NCBI RefSeq assembly: GCF_036541425.1
Contig: NZ_JAZHFT010000019.1
Coordinates: forward strand, 25,756 to 89,755
Direction: 5' to 3'
Source: Consotaella aegiceratis
GTDB taxonomy: Bacteria; Pseudomonadota; Alphaproteobacteria; Rhizobiales; Rhizobiaceae
DNA: 64,000 bases
Every line of letters begins with the position of its first letter. Within the stretch, counting starts at the first letter, position 1. Position numbers and translations under genes: made by a program. This document shows, in pieces, positions 35,515-44,604 of the stretch. The notes under the pieces were generated by a model. The model was not told the DNA's origin, did no database searches, and saw only the letters and a list, made by a program, of their open reading frames with translations.

Positions 35515-36120
35515 TCATTGCGAAGCTTCGTCGACGGCCCAGCGCAAGGCTCGGCGGAGGCGCCAGCCGATCTCGCGCCCCTCGCGCTTGTCGAAATCGA
35601 CCTGCGCCTTCTCGTGATTGGCGAGATAGCGCGCGGTCGTCGCCTTGACCTTTTCTTCCATGCGCGCGCAGGTCGGTTCCGTGCCGAGATTGCGGACCGC
35701 CATTTCGGTGCGCTTCAGCCAGGACTTGGCGATCTCCGCATGCCGGCGTTCGTGCCGCAGGATGTCGCTTTCCAGTGTCTTCCAGATCAGCGTCACCTCG
35801 GGCGAGGCCGCCTTGCGCGGCTGCCATTTCGGAAGCGTGATGGTGAGCGCGAGATGAAGATTGGCGGTGTCGACCTCGCAACGGTTGCCGGTCTGCTTGT
35901 AGGTGACGCGTCCGTCGAACTTCACTTCCGTCGAGGCGGGATGGTGCATGCCGGTGCCTTCGATGACGGGACCGTGACGGCTCAGCTCCTGATCGAGTTC
36001 CTCGAGCGAGGTGCCCCGCACCATGAAGTATTTCGTGTGTTCGCGGATCTCGGCGGCACGGCCGGAAGAGGCCGGCCAGAGGGCCAACAGCGCCAAGCCG
36101 CAAATGATGGAAACCTTCAT
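35515..36120 (-). CDS. DUF922 exported protein with HExxH-like motif
   Basis: The 201-residue protein has a signal peptide (MKVSIICGLALLALWPASSGRAA) and a DUF922 domain with RHERRHAEIAKSW, a candidate zinc-binding HxxxH near residue 130. Two cysteines in the mature part may form a disulfide. Members are predicted periplasmic Zn-dependent peptidases, but activity is unproven. GGAGGG precedes the ATG at 36120. An in-frame start 8 codons upstream would spoil the signal peptide. It is convergent with the FNR gene. Confidence 0.78.
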   Translation of the reverse strand: MKVSIICGLALLALWPASSGRAAEIREHTKYFMVRGTSLEELDQELSRHGPVIEGTGMHHPASTEVKFDGRVTYKQTGNRCEVDTANLHLALTITLPKWQPRKAASPEVTLIWKTLESDILRHERRHAEIAKSWLKRTEMAVRNLGTEPTCARMEEKVKATTARYLANHEKAQVDFDKREGREIGWRLRRALRWAVDEASQ

Positions 36121-36503
36121 GTTACCCTCCGCCGTCATCCGCATTTCAGGCTAACTCTTTGGTGTCGCAAAACAAGTCATTTGTCGAAGGGGACGAAGAC
36201 AAGTGGCGTCTGTAGCAAGGAAGTCTCTCCGCGTGGCGGCACGGGCAATGGAGATGCGACATCCTGTCCCATTGGAATTCTTGCTACGGCAGTCAAGAAT
36301 TTTTCTAAATCATGCGACAAAGCATCGCGAGCCGTTCGACGATACCGTCCCGGCCATCGCCATCGCTGCAAGGGCATGATCGACGCGCCGTCTGGTTAGG
36401 ATTCGGCGCGATCGCCATCAGGAACGGGACCGGCCATCATGGAGGAGCCGGCCGCGTGAGTTGCACTCGGCGGCCGGTCGATCGGCCGTTTTGGGAGGAG
36501 CCG
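36121..36503. other. 383-nt divergent intergenic region upstream of the Nfn-like gene
   Basis: No gene is supported. The left half is AT-richer than the surroundings and probably contains the promoters of the DUF922 gene and the Nfn-like gene. I see no clear operator or hairpin. Confidence 0.4.
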
Positions 36504-38876
36504 ATGTACGAAATCGTTCGCCGTGAGCAGTTCTCCGAAACCGTCTTTTTGTGGGAGATCCAGGCACCGGATGTGGCGCGGGCGGCACAGCCCGGCCAGT
36601 TTGTCATGCTGCGCCTCAACGAAGGCGGCGAGCGGATCCCGTTGACGGTCGCCGACTACGATCGCGAACGCGGGACGGTGACCTGCGTCACCCAGGCCGC
36701 CGGCAAGACCACGCGCTACATGCGCGACCATTTCGAGGAGGGCGATGTCTTCGCCGACTTCGTCGGACCGCTCGGCCTGCAGCAACATATCGAAAATGTC
36801 GGACACGTCGTTTTCGTCGGCGGCGGCCTCGGTGTCGCACCGGTCTATCCGCAGCTGCGCGCCGCCAAGCAGATCGGCAACCGGACGACGTCGATCATGG
36901 GCTTCCGCACCGTGGGTCAGGTCTTCTGGGAAGACAAGTTCGCCGAGGCGAGCGACGAGCTCGTCATCTGCACCGACGACGGCAGCTACGGCCGTCCGGG
37001 TTTCGTCACCGAAGCGCTACGCGAGATTGTCGAGACCGGAGAAGTCGATCTGGTCGTCGCCATCGGTCCGTTGCCGATGATGCGAGCCTGCGCCGACCTG
37101 ACCCGGCCGTATGGCATCAAGACCATGGTCTCGCTCAACACCATCATGGTGGACGGCACCGGCATGTGCGGCTCGTGCCGCGTGACGGTCGCCGGCGATG
37201 TCAGGTTCGCGTGCGTCGACGGCCCCGACTTCGACGGTCATCAGGTGGACTTCAAGGAATTGCTGCTGCGCCAGAAGCGCTTCAAGCGGCAGGAGGAAGA
37301 AGCGAACAGGCAGTTCGACCATGTCTGCAATCTCGACCAGATCCTCTTCAAGCAGGGCAAGCGCACCTACAAGAAGCTGAAGGACATCGAGCCGACCCAG
37401 GTGAAGATGCCGGAGCGCGATCCGGTGGAGCGGGCGCGCAATTTCCTGGAAGTCAATCTCGGCTACACCGCCGAGGACGCCTATCGCGAGGCCGAGCGCT
37501 GCCTGCAGTGCCGCAATCCCAGATGCGTCGAAGGATGCCCGGTCGGTGTCGACATCGCCGGCTTCGTGCGCCATCTGCTGGTCCACGACCTCGACGGGGC
37601 CCGCGAAGCGATCTTCGCCACCTCGATCTTCCCGTCGATCTGCGGGCGCGTCTGCCCGCAGGAAAACCAGTGCGAGAAGCACTGCCTGCTCGCCAAATCC
37701 ATGGAACCCGTGGCGATCGGTCGGCTGGAGCGTTTTGTCGGCGATCATGCCGCCCGGATGAAGGTCGAGCCCTACCGGTTCGAAAGCCGGCTCGGCAAGG
37801 TGGCGGTGGTCGGCTCGGGTCCGGGGGGCCTGGCGGCGGCGGCCGACCTGTGCCGCTACGGCGCCGACGTGACGGTGTTCGAGGCGCTGCATCTGCTCGG
37901 CGGCGTCCTGCAATACGGCATTCCGCCGTTCCGTCTGCCGCGCGAGATCATCGACCGCGAGATCAAGGTGCTGAAGGACAGAGGCGTCAAATTCCTCACC
38001 GACAAGGTCGTCGGCAAGACCTTCACGCTGGAGCAACTGCTGGGCGAGATGGGTTTCGAGGCGGCATTCATCGCTGCCGGCGCCGGCGCGCCGAGCTTCC
38101 TCGGCATCCCGGGAGAGTTCGCCGGACAGGTCTATTCGGCCAACGAATTCCTGACCCGGGTCAACCTGATGACCGGCAACAACTTCCCCTATGCCGACAC
38201 GCCGATCTCGGTCGGCAAGTCGGTGGTCGTCATCGGCGCCGGCAACACCGCCATGGACTGCCTGCGCGTCGCCAAGCGGCTGGGCGTGCCGGACGTGCGC
38301 TGCGTCTATCGCCGTTCGGAGGCCGAGGCGCCGGCTCGGCTGGAAGAGCTGCGCCACGCCAAGGAGGAGGGGATCGAATTCCACTTCCTGCATTCGCCGA
38401 CCGCCATCATCACCGACGAGGAGGGCGACGTGATCGGCATGAAGGTGGAAAAGATGACGCTCGGCGAGCCCGACGAGAACGGACGCCGCACGCCGGTGCC
38501 GCTCGGCGAATACGTCACCATCGAGTGCGACACCGTCATCTACGCCTTGGGCACCAAGGCCAATCCGATCGTTGCCCAGTCGGCCCCGGACCTGGCGCTC
38601 AACAGGAAGGGCTACATCGTCGCCGACGACGACACGCAGGCGACGAACCTGCCCGGCATCTTCGCCGGCGGCGACATCGTCACCGGCGGGGCGACGGTGA
38701 TCCTCGCCATGGGGGCGGGTCGGCGAGCCGCCAAGGCGATCGCGACCTGGCTGGTCAACGGCAAGACGACCTGGCCGCCTACGGCGGAGGAAATCGACGC
38801 CTATGTGGCGCCCCAGCCGCTGTCGGCGGCGGAAGCCTCCCAACTCGGTGCCGAGGATTTGCCGGCCGCCGGCTGA
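36504..38876 (+). CDS. Single-chain NfnAB/SudAB-like NADPH:ferredoxin flavoprotein (GltD-type fusion)
   Basis: The 790-residue protein fuses two subunits. Residues 1-280 match the NfnA/SudB/dihydroorotate-dehydrogenase-electron-transfer type, with FAD and NAD sites and a [2Fe-2S] site (C222, C225, C237 in GMCGSC and FACVDG). Residues about 310-790 match NfnB/SudA/glutamate synthase small subunit. Their two [4Fe-4S] sets are C333, C336, C341, C345 and C380, C384, C390, C394, followed by FAD motif VVGSGPGGLAAAADLC and NADPH motif VIGAGNTAMDCLRVA. All cluster ligands are intact. NfnAB couples NADH, NADPH and ferredoxin by electron bifurcation. Whether this fusion does so is inference. GGGAGGAG precedes the ATG. 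Confidence 0.85.
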   Translation: MYEIVRREQFSETVFLWEIQAPDVARAAQPGQFVMLRLNEGGERIPLTVADYDRERGTVTCVTQAAGKTTRYMRDHFEEGDVFADFVGPLGLQQHIENVGHVVFVGGGLGVAPVYPQLRAAKQIGNRTTSIMGFRTVGQVFWEDKFAEASDELVICTDDGSYGRPGFVTEALREIVETGEVDLVVAIGPLPMMRACADLTRPYGIKTMVSLNTIMVDGTGMCGSCRVTVAGDVRFACVDGPDFDGHQVDFKELLLRQKRFKRQEEEANRQFDHVCNLDQILFKQGKRTYKKLKDIEPTQVKMPERDPVERARNFLEVNLGYTAEDAYREAERCLQCRNPRCVEGCPVGVDIAGFVRHLLVHDLDGAREAIFATSIFPSICGRVCPQENQCEKHCLLAKSMEPVAIGRLERFVGDHAARMKVEPYRFESRLGKVAVVGSGPGGLAAAADLCRYGADVTVFEALHLLGGVLQYGIPPFRLPREIIDREIKVLKDRGVKFLTDKVVGKTFTLEQLLGEMGFEAAFIAAGAGAPSFLGIPGEFAGQVYSANEFLTRVNLMTGNNFPYADTPISVGKSVVVIGAGNTAMDCLRVAKRLGVPDVRCVYRRSEAEAPARLEELRHAKEEGIEFHFLHSPTAIITDEEGDVIGMKVEKMTLGEPDENGRRTPVPLGEYVTIECDTVIYALGTKANPIVAQSAPDLALNRKGYIVADDDTQATNLPGIFAGGDIVTGGATVILAMGAGRRAAKAIATWLVNGKTTWPPTAEEIDAYVAPQPLSAAEASQLGAEDLPAAG

Positions 38877-38960
38877 GCGCCGCCGCCGCAACGCCGGCGG
38901 GATCTCTTCAGTCGGGCTGGAAACGCACTCGGCTGGGCATACGCACCATCGGTGCTGATC

Positions 38961-39338
38961 TCAGAACGATGCAAGGAGTGGCGGCGAGCGACGTGCCAAC
39001 CTGCGGCTGAAATCGCAGGCGGGCAACTCGACCAGGCGGTAGAGACCATAAGCCAAGGTGATCGACGCAAGGGTCGCCATCGCGGCGAGGAGCCAGGGAT
39101 CGGTGAAGCCGGTCGTTTCCCGGACAAGCGTCTGGGCCGGCTCGTGGACGAGATACAGCGAATAGAAGATCTTTCCGAGAAAGCCGGACATGCCCGGCAA
39201 TTTCACTCTCTCAGAATAGCAGAGGGCGAATGTCAGGCCGGCTAGCCCGTAGCTGATAGGAAAACGGCTGCGGGTCTCGTCGTAGGGCGCCCCGGAACTC
39301 TTGCTGACAAGCTCCGCCCTGACATGGGCAAGCGTCAA
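38961..39338 (-). pseudogene. C-terminal remnant of an acyltransferase-3 (OafA-like) membrane protein
   Basis: About 125 residues contain two hydrophobic segments and the typical tail of acyltransferase family 3 proteins (FLGKIFYSLYLVHEPAQTLVRE, a WLLAAMATLASITLAYGLYRLVELPA stretch). Intact members are about 350-400 residues with ten helices and the catalytic His near the N-terminus, all missing here. The upstream DNA runs straight into the quinone reductase terminus. It is a decayed or deleted gene. Confidence 0.75.
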
Positions 39339-39389
39339 CGGCAGCCGGCGCTGAGTGCCGGCCGCCGCTTGAACGCTGTCCGTGCCGGT

Positions 39390-40262
39390 CTAGGCCTGAA
39401 GCGCCTGGCCGATCGTCGTGGCGAAGGGGGTTGTCGGGCGCCCGATCAGGCGCGACAGCGCATGCCCGTCATCGAACAATGCGCCCCGCGCGGCGGCCGC
39501 GTCGGAATCGGCGACGAGCGCTGCCACGGGCTCCGGCAGGCCAGCCCCAAGGAGAGCCTTATGGTACTCTTCCTCCGGAAGATCGATATAGCGAATGTCA
39601 GCGCTCGCCTGGCGCGACAGTTCCGCAACGAATTCGGCCAGCGTGAAGGCCTGATCGCCCGCCAATTCATGGATCACATTGCCCGAGGCGGTCTCGTCTG
39701 CGAGCGCAACGGCGGCGGCCTCGGCATAGTCCGCGCGTGTCGCGCCCGCGATACGCCCGTCGCCGGCGCTACCCATGAAGGCGCCATGTTGGAGCGCCGG
39801 CGGAATCGAGGCTGCGTAGTTTTCCGTGTACCAGCCGTTGCGCAGCAGCGTGAAGGCCAGGCCGCTTGCCTCGATCAAGGCTTCCGTTTGCCGGTGTTCT
39901 TCGGCCAGCCCAAGGGGCGACGTGTCGGCGTGGAGCACGCTGGTATAGAGGATTCTCTGGACGCCCGAACGCTTCGCCGCTTCGACGGCATTGCGATGCT
40001 GAGGGACGCGCGCCCCGACCGCGTTGGATGAGATCAGCAGAAGGCGCTCGGCGCCCTTGAACGCGGCCTCGAGCGTCTCGGGCCGATCGTAATCGCCTTC
40101 GCGAATGGTGACGCCCGCCGGAAAAAGCCCTTGGGCCCGAGCCGGATCGCGGACGACGGCGGCGACCGCTTCCGGGCCTACGCGCTCGACAAGAGCCGCT
40201 ACGACGAGTTGGCCAAGCTGGCCGCTTGCACCGGTGATGAAAAAACGAGGGCTTTCGGCCAC
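39390..40262 (-). CDS. NmrA/SDR-type NAD(P)H:quinone oxidoreductase (QorB-like)
   Basis: The 290-residue atypical short-chain dehydrogenase has the Rossmann motif TGASGQLGQLVVAAL and the family blocks LLLISSNAVGAR, ILYTSVLHADTSPLGLAEEH and LLRNGWYTENY of the QorB/TMR-like group. It would reduce quinones with NADPH. Translation starts at GTG 40262 with GGAG upstream. A divergent HxlR regulator and a perfect operator-like dyad 28-48 nt upstream suggest control by redox stress or quinones. Confidence 0.82.
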   Translation of the reverse strand: MAESPRFFITGASGQLGQLVVAALVERVGPEAVAAVVRDPARAQGLFPAGVTIREGDYDRPETLEAAFKGAERLLLISSNAVGARVPQHRNAVEAAKRSGVQRILYTSVLHADTSPLGLAEEHRQTEALIEASGLAFTLLRNGWYTENYAASIPPALQHGAFMGSAGDGRIAGATRADYAEAAAVALADETASGNVIHELAGDQAFTLAEFVAELSRQASADIRYIDLPEEEYHKALLGAGLPEPVAALVADSDAAAARGALFDDGHALSRLIGRPTTPFATTIGQALQA

Positions 40263-40289
40263 AGCCGTTCTCCGTTATCGATTGTTACC

Positions 40290-40310
40290 GTGGTCTCAAA
40301 TAGAGACCAC
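40290..40310. promoter_or_regulatory. HxlR-type operator between qorB-like gene and its divergent regulator
   Basis: A perfect inverted repeat, GTGGTCTC-N5-GAGACCAC, lies between the two divergent genes, ending one base before an ATG at 40311. Position and symmetry are those of an autoregulated operator bound by a dimeric HxlR protein. Confidence 0.75.
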
Positions 40311-40367
40311 ATGACGCTCGCAAAAGACGGCACTTTTCCGTCACCTGGTTATGCGGAAGATACCTCC

Positions 40368-40766
40368 ATGGACGCACGAACCGCCCTGGGCGCGAAATTC
40401 GAGGGTTGGCTGACCGCGGATTTCGAACTGTCTCAGTGCCCGGTCCGGCCCCTGCTCGATAAAATCGGCGATCGCTGGTCCATGTTGATCCTGTGTGCCC
40501 TGGCCATCGCGCCGATGCGGTTCAGCGCGCTGGGCCGCGCCGTGCCCGACATCTCCAAGCGCATGCTGACGCAGACGCTGCGCACGCTCGAAGCCGATGG
40601 CTTCGTTCATCGGGACGTTCAGCCGACCAAGCCGCCCAGCGTCACCTATTCGCTGACCCCCTTGGGCGAGAGCTTTACGACGCCGCTCATGGCGCTGGTC
40701 CAATGGGCGGAAGCCCACGCCGAATCCATCCGCAAAATGCCGAACACCAAGGGCCGAGCGGGCTGA
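40368..40766 (+). CDS. HxlR family transcriptional regulator
   Basis: The 132-residue winged-helix protein shows the HxlR pattern: FELSQCPVRPLLDKIGDRW with a conserved Cys, RFSALGRAVPDISKRMLTQTLRTLEADGFVHR as the recognition helix and wing, and YSLTPLGESF. The Cys in this position senses quinones or electrophiles in the QorR/YodB group. The frame also has an ATG at 40311, but it abuts the operator. The start at 40368, with GGAAG upstream, fits the family length better. Confidence 0.85.
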   Translation: MDARTALGAKFEGWLTADFELSQCPVRPLLDKIGDRWSMLILCALAIAPMRFSALGRAVPDISKRMLTQTLRTLEADGFVHRDVQPTKPPSVTYSLTPLGESFTTPLMALVQWAEAHAESIRKMPNTKGRAG

Positions 40767-40890
40767 TCCCCGGCGCGCGACTGTTTCCAATCTGATCGCC
40801 TCGATCGCCGGCTTACCGCTCCTTGTCATTTGACGGCACTTTCATATTAGCGTTAGTTGATATGATCGTATGGCAGAGGAGACCGACCCG

Positions 40891-41280
40891 ATGAGCTACT
40901 ACTTCCCCAAGACGCTGGCGGTCGAGACGATCGAAGCCGCGGTCGCCCAGGTCACGGCGGCGCTGAAGGAGGAGGGTTTCGGGGTCCTCACCGATATCGA
41001 CGTCCGCGCGACGATGAAGCAGAAGCTCGACGCGGAGTTTCGCGACTATCGGATCCTCGGTGCCTGCAATCCGTCGCTGGCTCTTCGAGCGCTGAGCGTC
41101 GAGGACAAGATCGGCACCATGCTTCCCTGCAACGTGGTCGTCCAGAAAACCGGCGAGGGCCGCTTCGAGGTGGCTGCGATCGATCCCATCGCCTCGATGC
41201 AGGCGGTGGACAATCCGTCGCTCGGTGACGTCGCCGCGACCGTGCAGGCAAAGCTGAAAGCGGTCGTCGATCGGCTCTGA
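40891..41280 (+). CDS. DUF302 domain protein
   Basis: The 129-residue protein matches the DUF302 family throughout: MSYYFPKTLAVETIEAAV, LKEEGFGVLTDIDVRATMKQKL, YRILGACNPSLALRAL, LPCNVVVQ. The family is a small alpha/beta fold of unknown function, often near redox genes. GAGGAG lies before the ATG at 40891, and an earlier ATG at 40870 is less well placed. A short AT-rich stretch upstream may hold its promoter. Confidence 0.85.
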   Translation: MSYYFPKTLAVETIEAAVAQVTAALKEEGFGVLTDIDVRATMKQKLDAEFRDYRILGACNPSLALRALSVEDKIGTMLPCNVVVQKTGEGRFEVAAIDPIASMQAVDNPSLGDVAATVQAKLKAVVDRL

Positions 41281-41532
41281 TCGACGCCGCTGCGTGACCG
41301 GAGTTCGATGGCCACCGGCTCATCGGTCCAGCCGGCGCTTGGGGTACTCGCCGGCCTCAGAGATATCACTTCTAGAAGCCCGTGACCGCGCCGAACTGCG
41401 CGACGCCGTCGCCGCGTGGCAGCGGCGCCTATCGAAGGGTGGCGCTTCCGTGCTCGCTTGATGTCTTATAGAGGATGGGATCGCAGCCGCGTCGTGGCGG
41501 CGAAGACGATTTTCATCAACCGAGAGACCAGA

Positions 41533-42384
41533 ATGCAGAGAGTGCCGCATCGTCGCTGGCAGGTCGGCCGCGGGCGCGTCGTCGAACTCGGCGCACAAAG
41601 CTGCCTGATGGGCATCCTGAACGTGACACCCGACAGCTTTTCCGATGGTGGCCGGTTCGACACGGTCGAGGCTGCCGTCGGAGCCGCGCTTGCGATGGTG
41701 GAGGACGGTGCGGCGATTATCGATGTGGGTGGCGAATCCACGCGGCCGGGCGGCGCTCCGGTGGATGCCGAGGAGGAGCAGCGACGCGTCCTGCCGGTCA
41801 TCGAAGCGCTTGCCGCGCGCTCCGACTGCCTGATCTCCATCGACACCTACCGAGCCTCCACGGCGCGGCTCGCGCTCGCAGCCGGCGCCCACATCGTCAA
41901 CGACGTCTGGGGCGCCCAGAAGGAGCCGGAGATCGCGCAAGCGGCGGCGGAGTTCGGAGCCGGCCTCTGCCTGATGCACACCAGCCGTGAGCGCGAGGTG
42001 CTGGCCGACGTCATCGCCGACCAGACGCTGTTTCTTGAAAGGTCGATCGGGATCGCGCGGGCCGCCGGCGTGGCGGACGAAGCGATCATGCTCGATCCCG
42101 GTTTCGGCTTCGGCAAGGATGCGGACGTCAATTACCGGCTGCTCGCGCGCTTCGACGAATTGCACGCGCTCGGCTTTCCCTGGCTTGTCGGGACCTCCCG
42201 GAAGCGCTTCGTGCGCGGTGTCCAGCCGCGCGGCGACCGCGATCAGGACGTGGCGACGGCGGCGACCAGCGCGCTCCTGCGTGAAAGGGGCGCTGCCGTC
42301 TTTCGCGTGCACGACGTAGCTCTGAACCGAGCGGCGCTGGCCGTCGTCGACGCCGTGCTGGTAGCCGGAAACGCAAAGCCATGA
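41533..42384 (+). CDS. folP: Dihydropteroate synthase
   Basis: The 283-residue TIM-barrel enzyme joins p-aminobenzoate to the pterin pyrophosphate in folate synthesis. Signatures are MGILNVTPDSFSDGG, DVGGESTRPGG, SIDTYRASTARLAL, HIVNDVWG, LDPGFGFGKD and LVGTSRKRF. The frame is open upstream, but the ATG at 41533 has GAGAG nearby and matches the family length. The stop overlaps the folK start (ATGA). The dihydroneopterin aldolase gene folB, usually between them in related genomes, is absent. Confidence 0.94.
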   Translation: MQRVPHRRWQVGRGRVVELGAQSCLMGILNVTPDSFSDGGRFDTVEAAVGAALAMVEDGAAIIDVGGESTRPGGAPVDAEEEQRRVLPVIEALAARSDCLISIDTYRASTARLALAAGAHIVNDVWGAQKEPEIAQAAAEFGAGLCLMHTSREREVLADVIADQTLFLERSIGIARAAGVADEAIMLDPGFGFGKDADVNYRLLARFDELHALGFPWLVGTSRKRFVRGVQPRGDRDQDVATAATSALLRERGAAVFRVHDVALNRAALAVVDAVLVAGNAKP

Positions 42385-42884
42385 TGGTTCGCACCTATCT
42401 CGGCCTGGGCGGCAATATCGGCGATCCGGCAGCGTCCATGGGGGCGGCGCTGCGCCTTCTGGACGTACGCGACGACACCAGCGTGCTCGCCGTCTCGCGC
42501 CTCTATCGCACGCCGCCATGGGGCAAGCTCGACCAACCCGATTTCCTGAACGCCTGCGCGCGGGTCGAGACAACCCTTGCGCCGCGTGATCTGCTCGATG
42601 TCTGCCTCGCCACCGAGCGGACGCTCAAGCGCGAACGGATCGAGCGCTGGGGCCCGCGCACCGTCGATATCGACATCCTGGACTATGACGGCAGGCGGAT
42701 CGAGGAGACGCCGCTGACCTTGCCGCATCCGCGGATGACGGAGCGCGCCTTCGTCCTGGTGCCATTGGCGGAGATCGCCGCGGATCTCGTCATCGGAGGC
42801 CGATCGGTGGCCGACTGGCTGCGCGACATGGATGCGGCCGGCATCGAGCCGGCCGGCGGGTCGTGCGACTGGTGGCGAGAGTAG
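42381..42884 (+). CDS. folK: 2-amino-4-hydroxy-6-hydroxymethyldihydropteridine pyrophosphokinase
   Basis: The 167-residue HPPK transfers pyrophosphate from ATP to the pterin just before the FolP step. It contains YLGLGGNIGDP, SRLYRTPPWG, QPDFLNACA, RWGPRTVDIDIL with the two Mg-binding Asp, and LTLPHPRMTERAFVLVPLAEI. It overlaps folP by four bases. A second ATG follows directly at 42384 and could also serve as start. Confidence 0.94.
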   Translation: MMVRTYLGLGGNIGDPAASMGAALRLLDVRDDTSVLAVSRLYRTPPWGKLDQPDFLNACARVETTLAPRDLLDVCLATERTLKRERIERWGPRTVDIDILDYDGRRIEETPLTLPHPRMTERAFVLVPLAEIAADLVIGGRSVADWLRDMDAAGIEPAGGSCDWWRE

Positions 42885-42893
42885 CTGCTGAGC

Positions 42894-43427
42894 CTACTGG
42901 CTGAGGGCCGTCTGGCGCAGCGCGCCGTCCGTGCGCTTGAGGCTCATGCCGATCACCGGCACGAGTTGGTCGGCGACATGCACCGAGACCGTGATGTTCA
43001 TGGTGTCGTTGCCGTCGAGCCGGGCGATCATGGCTCCGGTGAGCTGATTGCGGTCCAATCCGACGATGATGCGGTCGCTGTCGACATTGCCCGACACGAT
43101 GTCGAGGCCCTTGCCCTCGGCACCGTCGAGGAAGGCGCCCTTGTAGCTGTTGCCGGCACGCACCACGCGGGCGCTCATCTCCTGGCCAAAGATGCCGACG
43201 CGGCACGAGCCCTTGAGCTCCATGCCGGTTTCGCCGGCCGGTTGGTTGCCGGAGAAGTCGCAGATGAACTTCGTGCCCTCATACTTGCCGGCGACGATCT
43301 CGCCAGGGCCGACCCAGCGGCCGGTCACGGCTTGGAAGAACGCTTCATCCTGGTCAGCCTTGGCAGGGGCTGCGGCCGTGATGGCGCTCAACGCCAGCGC
43401 GACACCGGCGGCAACGATACGGGACAT
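42894..43427 (-). CDS. Secreted protein of unknown function
   Basis: The 177-residue product begins with a signal peptide (MSRIVAAGVALALSAITAAAPAKA). The mature part is beta-rich, with one probable disulfide (Cys in FICDFSG and GSCRVG) and a start WVGPGEIVAGKYEGTKF reminiscent of lipocalin-like or DUF1579-like ligand-binding barrels. I do not recognise a definite family. It is convergent with folK, with 9 nt between stops. Confidence 0.65.
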   Translation of the reverse strand: MSRIVAAGVALALSAITAAAPAKADQDEAFFQAVTGRWVGPGEIVAGKYEGTKFICDFSGNQPAGETGMELKGSCRVGIFGQEMSARVVRAGNSYKGAFLDGAEGKGLDIVSGNVDSDRIIVGLDRNQLTGAMIARLDGNDTMNITVSVHVADQLVPVIGMSLKRTDGALRQTALSQ

Positions 43428-43518
43428 GGGCGAACCTCGTGGTCGGCAATGATGCGGACCTGATTGTTATCGCCTGGAACGGTTAATGCATCCTTGCCAA
43501 GCCGCACCGCCGCTTGCC

Positions 43519-44604
43519 TCAGCGCTCCTGAACGGGCTTGCGCGGAACTTTAGAATTTTCCGGTAACGAAGCAAGATCGTTGATGAAATCTCCCACGCGC
43601 GGCCGCCTAACCCGCAGGAAGGGCATCGGCCGGCAGAGATCCATCGCCGCGATACCGACACGAGCGGTCAAGAGCCCGTTGACCACGCCTTCGCCGAGCC
43701 GGGCCGAAAGCCGGGCCGCCAAACCATGGCCCACGACCTGCTGCACCAGGCTATCGCCAACGGCGATCGAGCCGGTGACCGCCAGATGGGCGAGCACGTC
43801 CCGCGTCAGCCGAATCAGGCCGATCGTTCCGGGCCGAGCGCCGTAGAGCTCCGACATCTGGCGGATCAGGCGCAGCGTCTCGATGAAGACGAAGGCGACA
43901 TCGACCAGGGCCCGCGGGCTGACGGCAGTGACCACGGACACCCGTTTGGCAGAGCCGAGAACCAGCGAGCGGGCGCGGAGGTCGAGCGGCAGGAGAAGCT
44001 CGCGTTCGGCAACGACGATCAGGTCACGGCCGTCGAGGACATCGTCGCGATAGGATGCGAGACGGGCGCGGCCCTCCGCCGTCTCTGGCTTGTCGGAGAG
44101 CAGGGTGGACAGACTGACCACGACAGCCCTGGCATCCGGCGCGAAATCCGCGTCGTACACCGCCTGGGCGGCGCGCCGCTCGCGGTCGACGGCGGCCAGC
44201 CGCATCAGACCGATGGATTCGCGGATGAAAACGCCCAAAGCGCCCAGGAGCAGCAGTGCCGTCAGACCGATCGCCACCCAGCCGAGCCAGTCCGCACGGG
44301 CGAAGAGATCGCGGATCAGGCTGTCGATCGCCAAGCCGATCGCGAGCGATATGAGGGCGCCCAGTGCAGTCATGAAGAGCTTGCCGAAGGAAAACCCACG
44401 CTTGCGGCGAATGGCCGGCGGGGGATCGAGGCTCTCCAGATCATCACGGTCGATCGTATCCTCCGGATCGACGGCGACCTGCGAAAGGTCGGTGACGGCA
44501 CGCGGCGCCCGAACCAGATCGGGTTCGCGCTGCGGCTCGGGCGCGGCGGACGCATCCCTGTCGTCGATGCGGAAGGCGCCCGGTCGGCGCGGCGGACGGG
44601 TCAT
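43519..44604 (-). CDS. ycjF: TIGR01620/DUF697 membrane protein (YcjF-like)
   Basis: The 361-residue protein has a polar N-terminus, two membrane helices (about 77-97 and 107-128), and the DUF697 C-terminal domain (ALVDVAFVFIETLRLIRQMSELYG, GLARLSARLGEGVVNGLLTARVG with AARLSARLGEG). The pair ycjX-ycjF is conserved across proteobacteria and linked to stress and envelope functions, with no defined reaction. Its start overlaps the ycjX stop by four bases. Confidence 0.85.
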   Translation of the reverse strand: MTRPPRRPGAFRIDDRDASAAPEPQREPDLVRAPRAVTDLSQVAVDPEDTIDRDDLESLDPPPAIRRKRGFSFGKLFMTALGALISLAIGLAIDSLIRDLFARADWLGWVAIGLTALLLLGALGVFIRESIGLMRLAAVDRERRAAQAVYDADFAPDARAVVVSLSTLLSDKPETAEGRARLASYRDDVLDGRDLIVVAERELLLPLDLRARSLVLGSAKRVSVVTAVSPRALVDVAFVFIETLRLIRQMSELYGARPGTIGLIRLTRDVLAHLAVTGSIAVGDSLVQQVVGHGLAARLSARLGEGVVNGLLTARVGIAAMDLCRPMPFLRVRRPRVGDFINDLASLPENSKVPRKPVQER

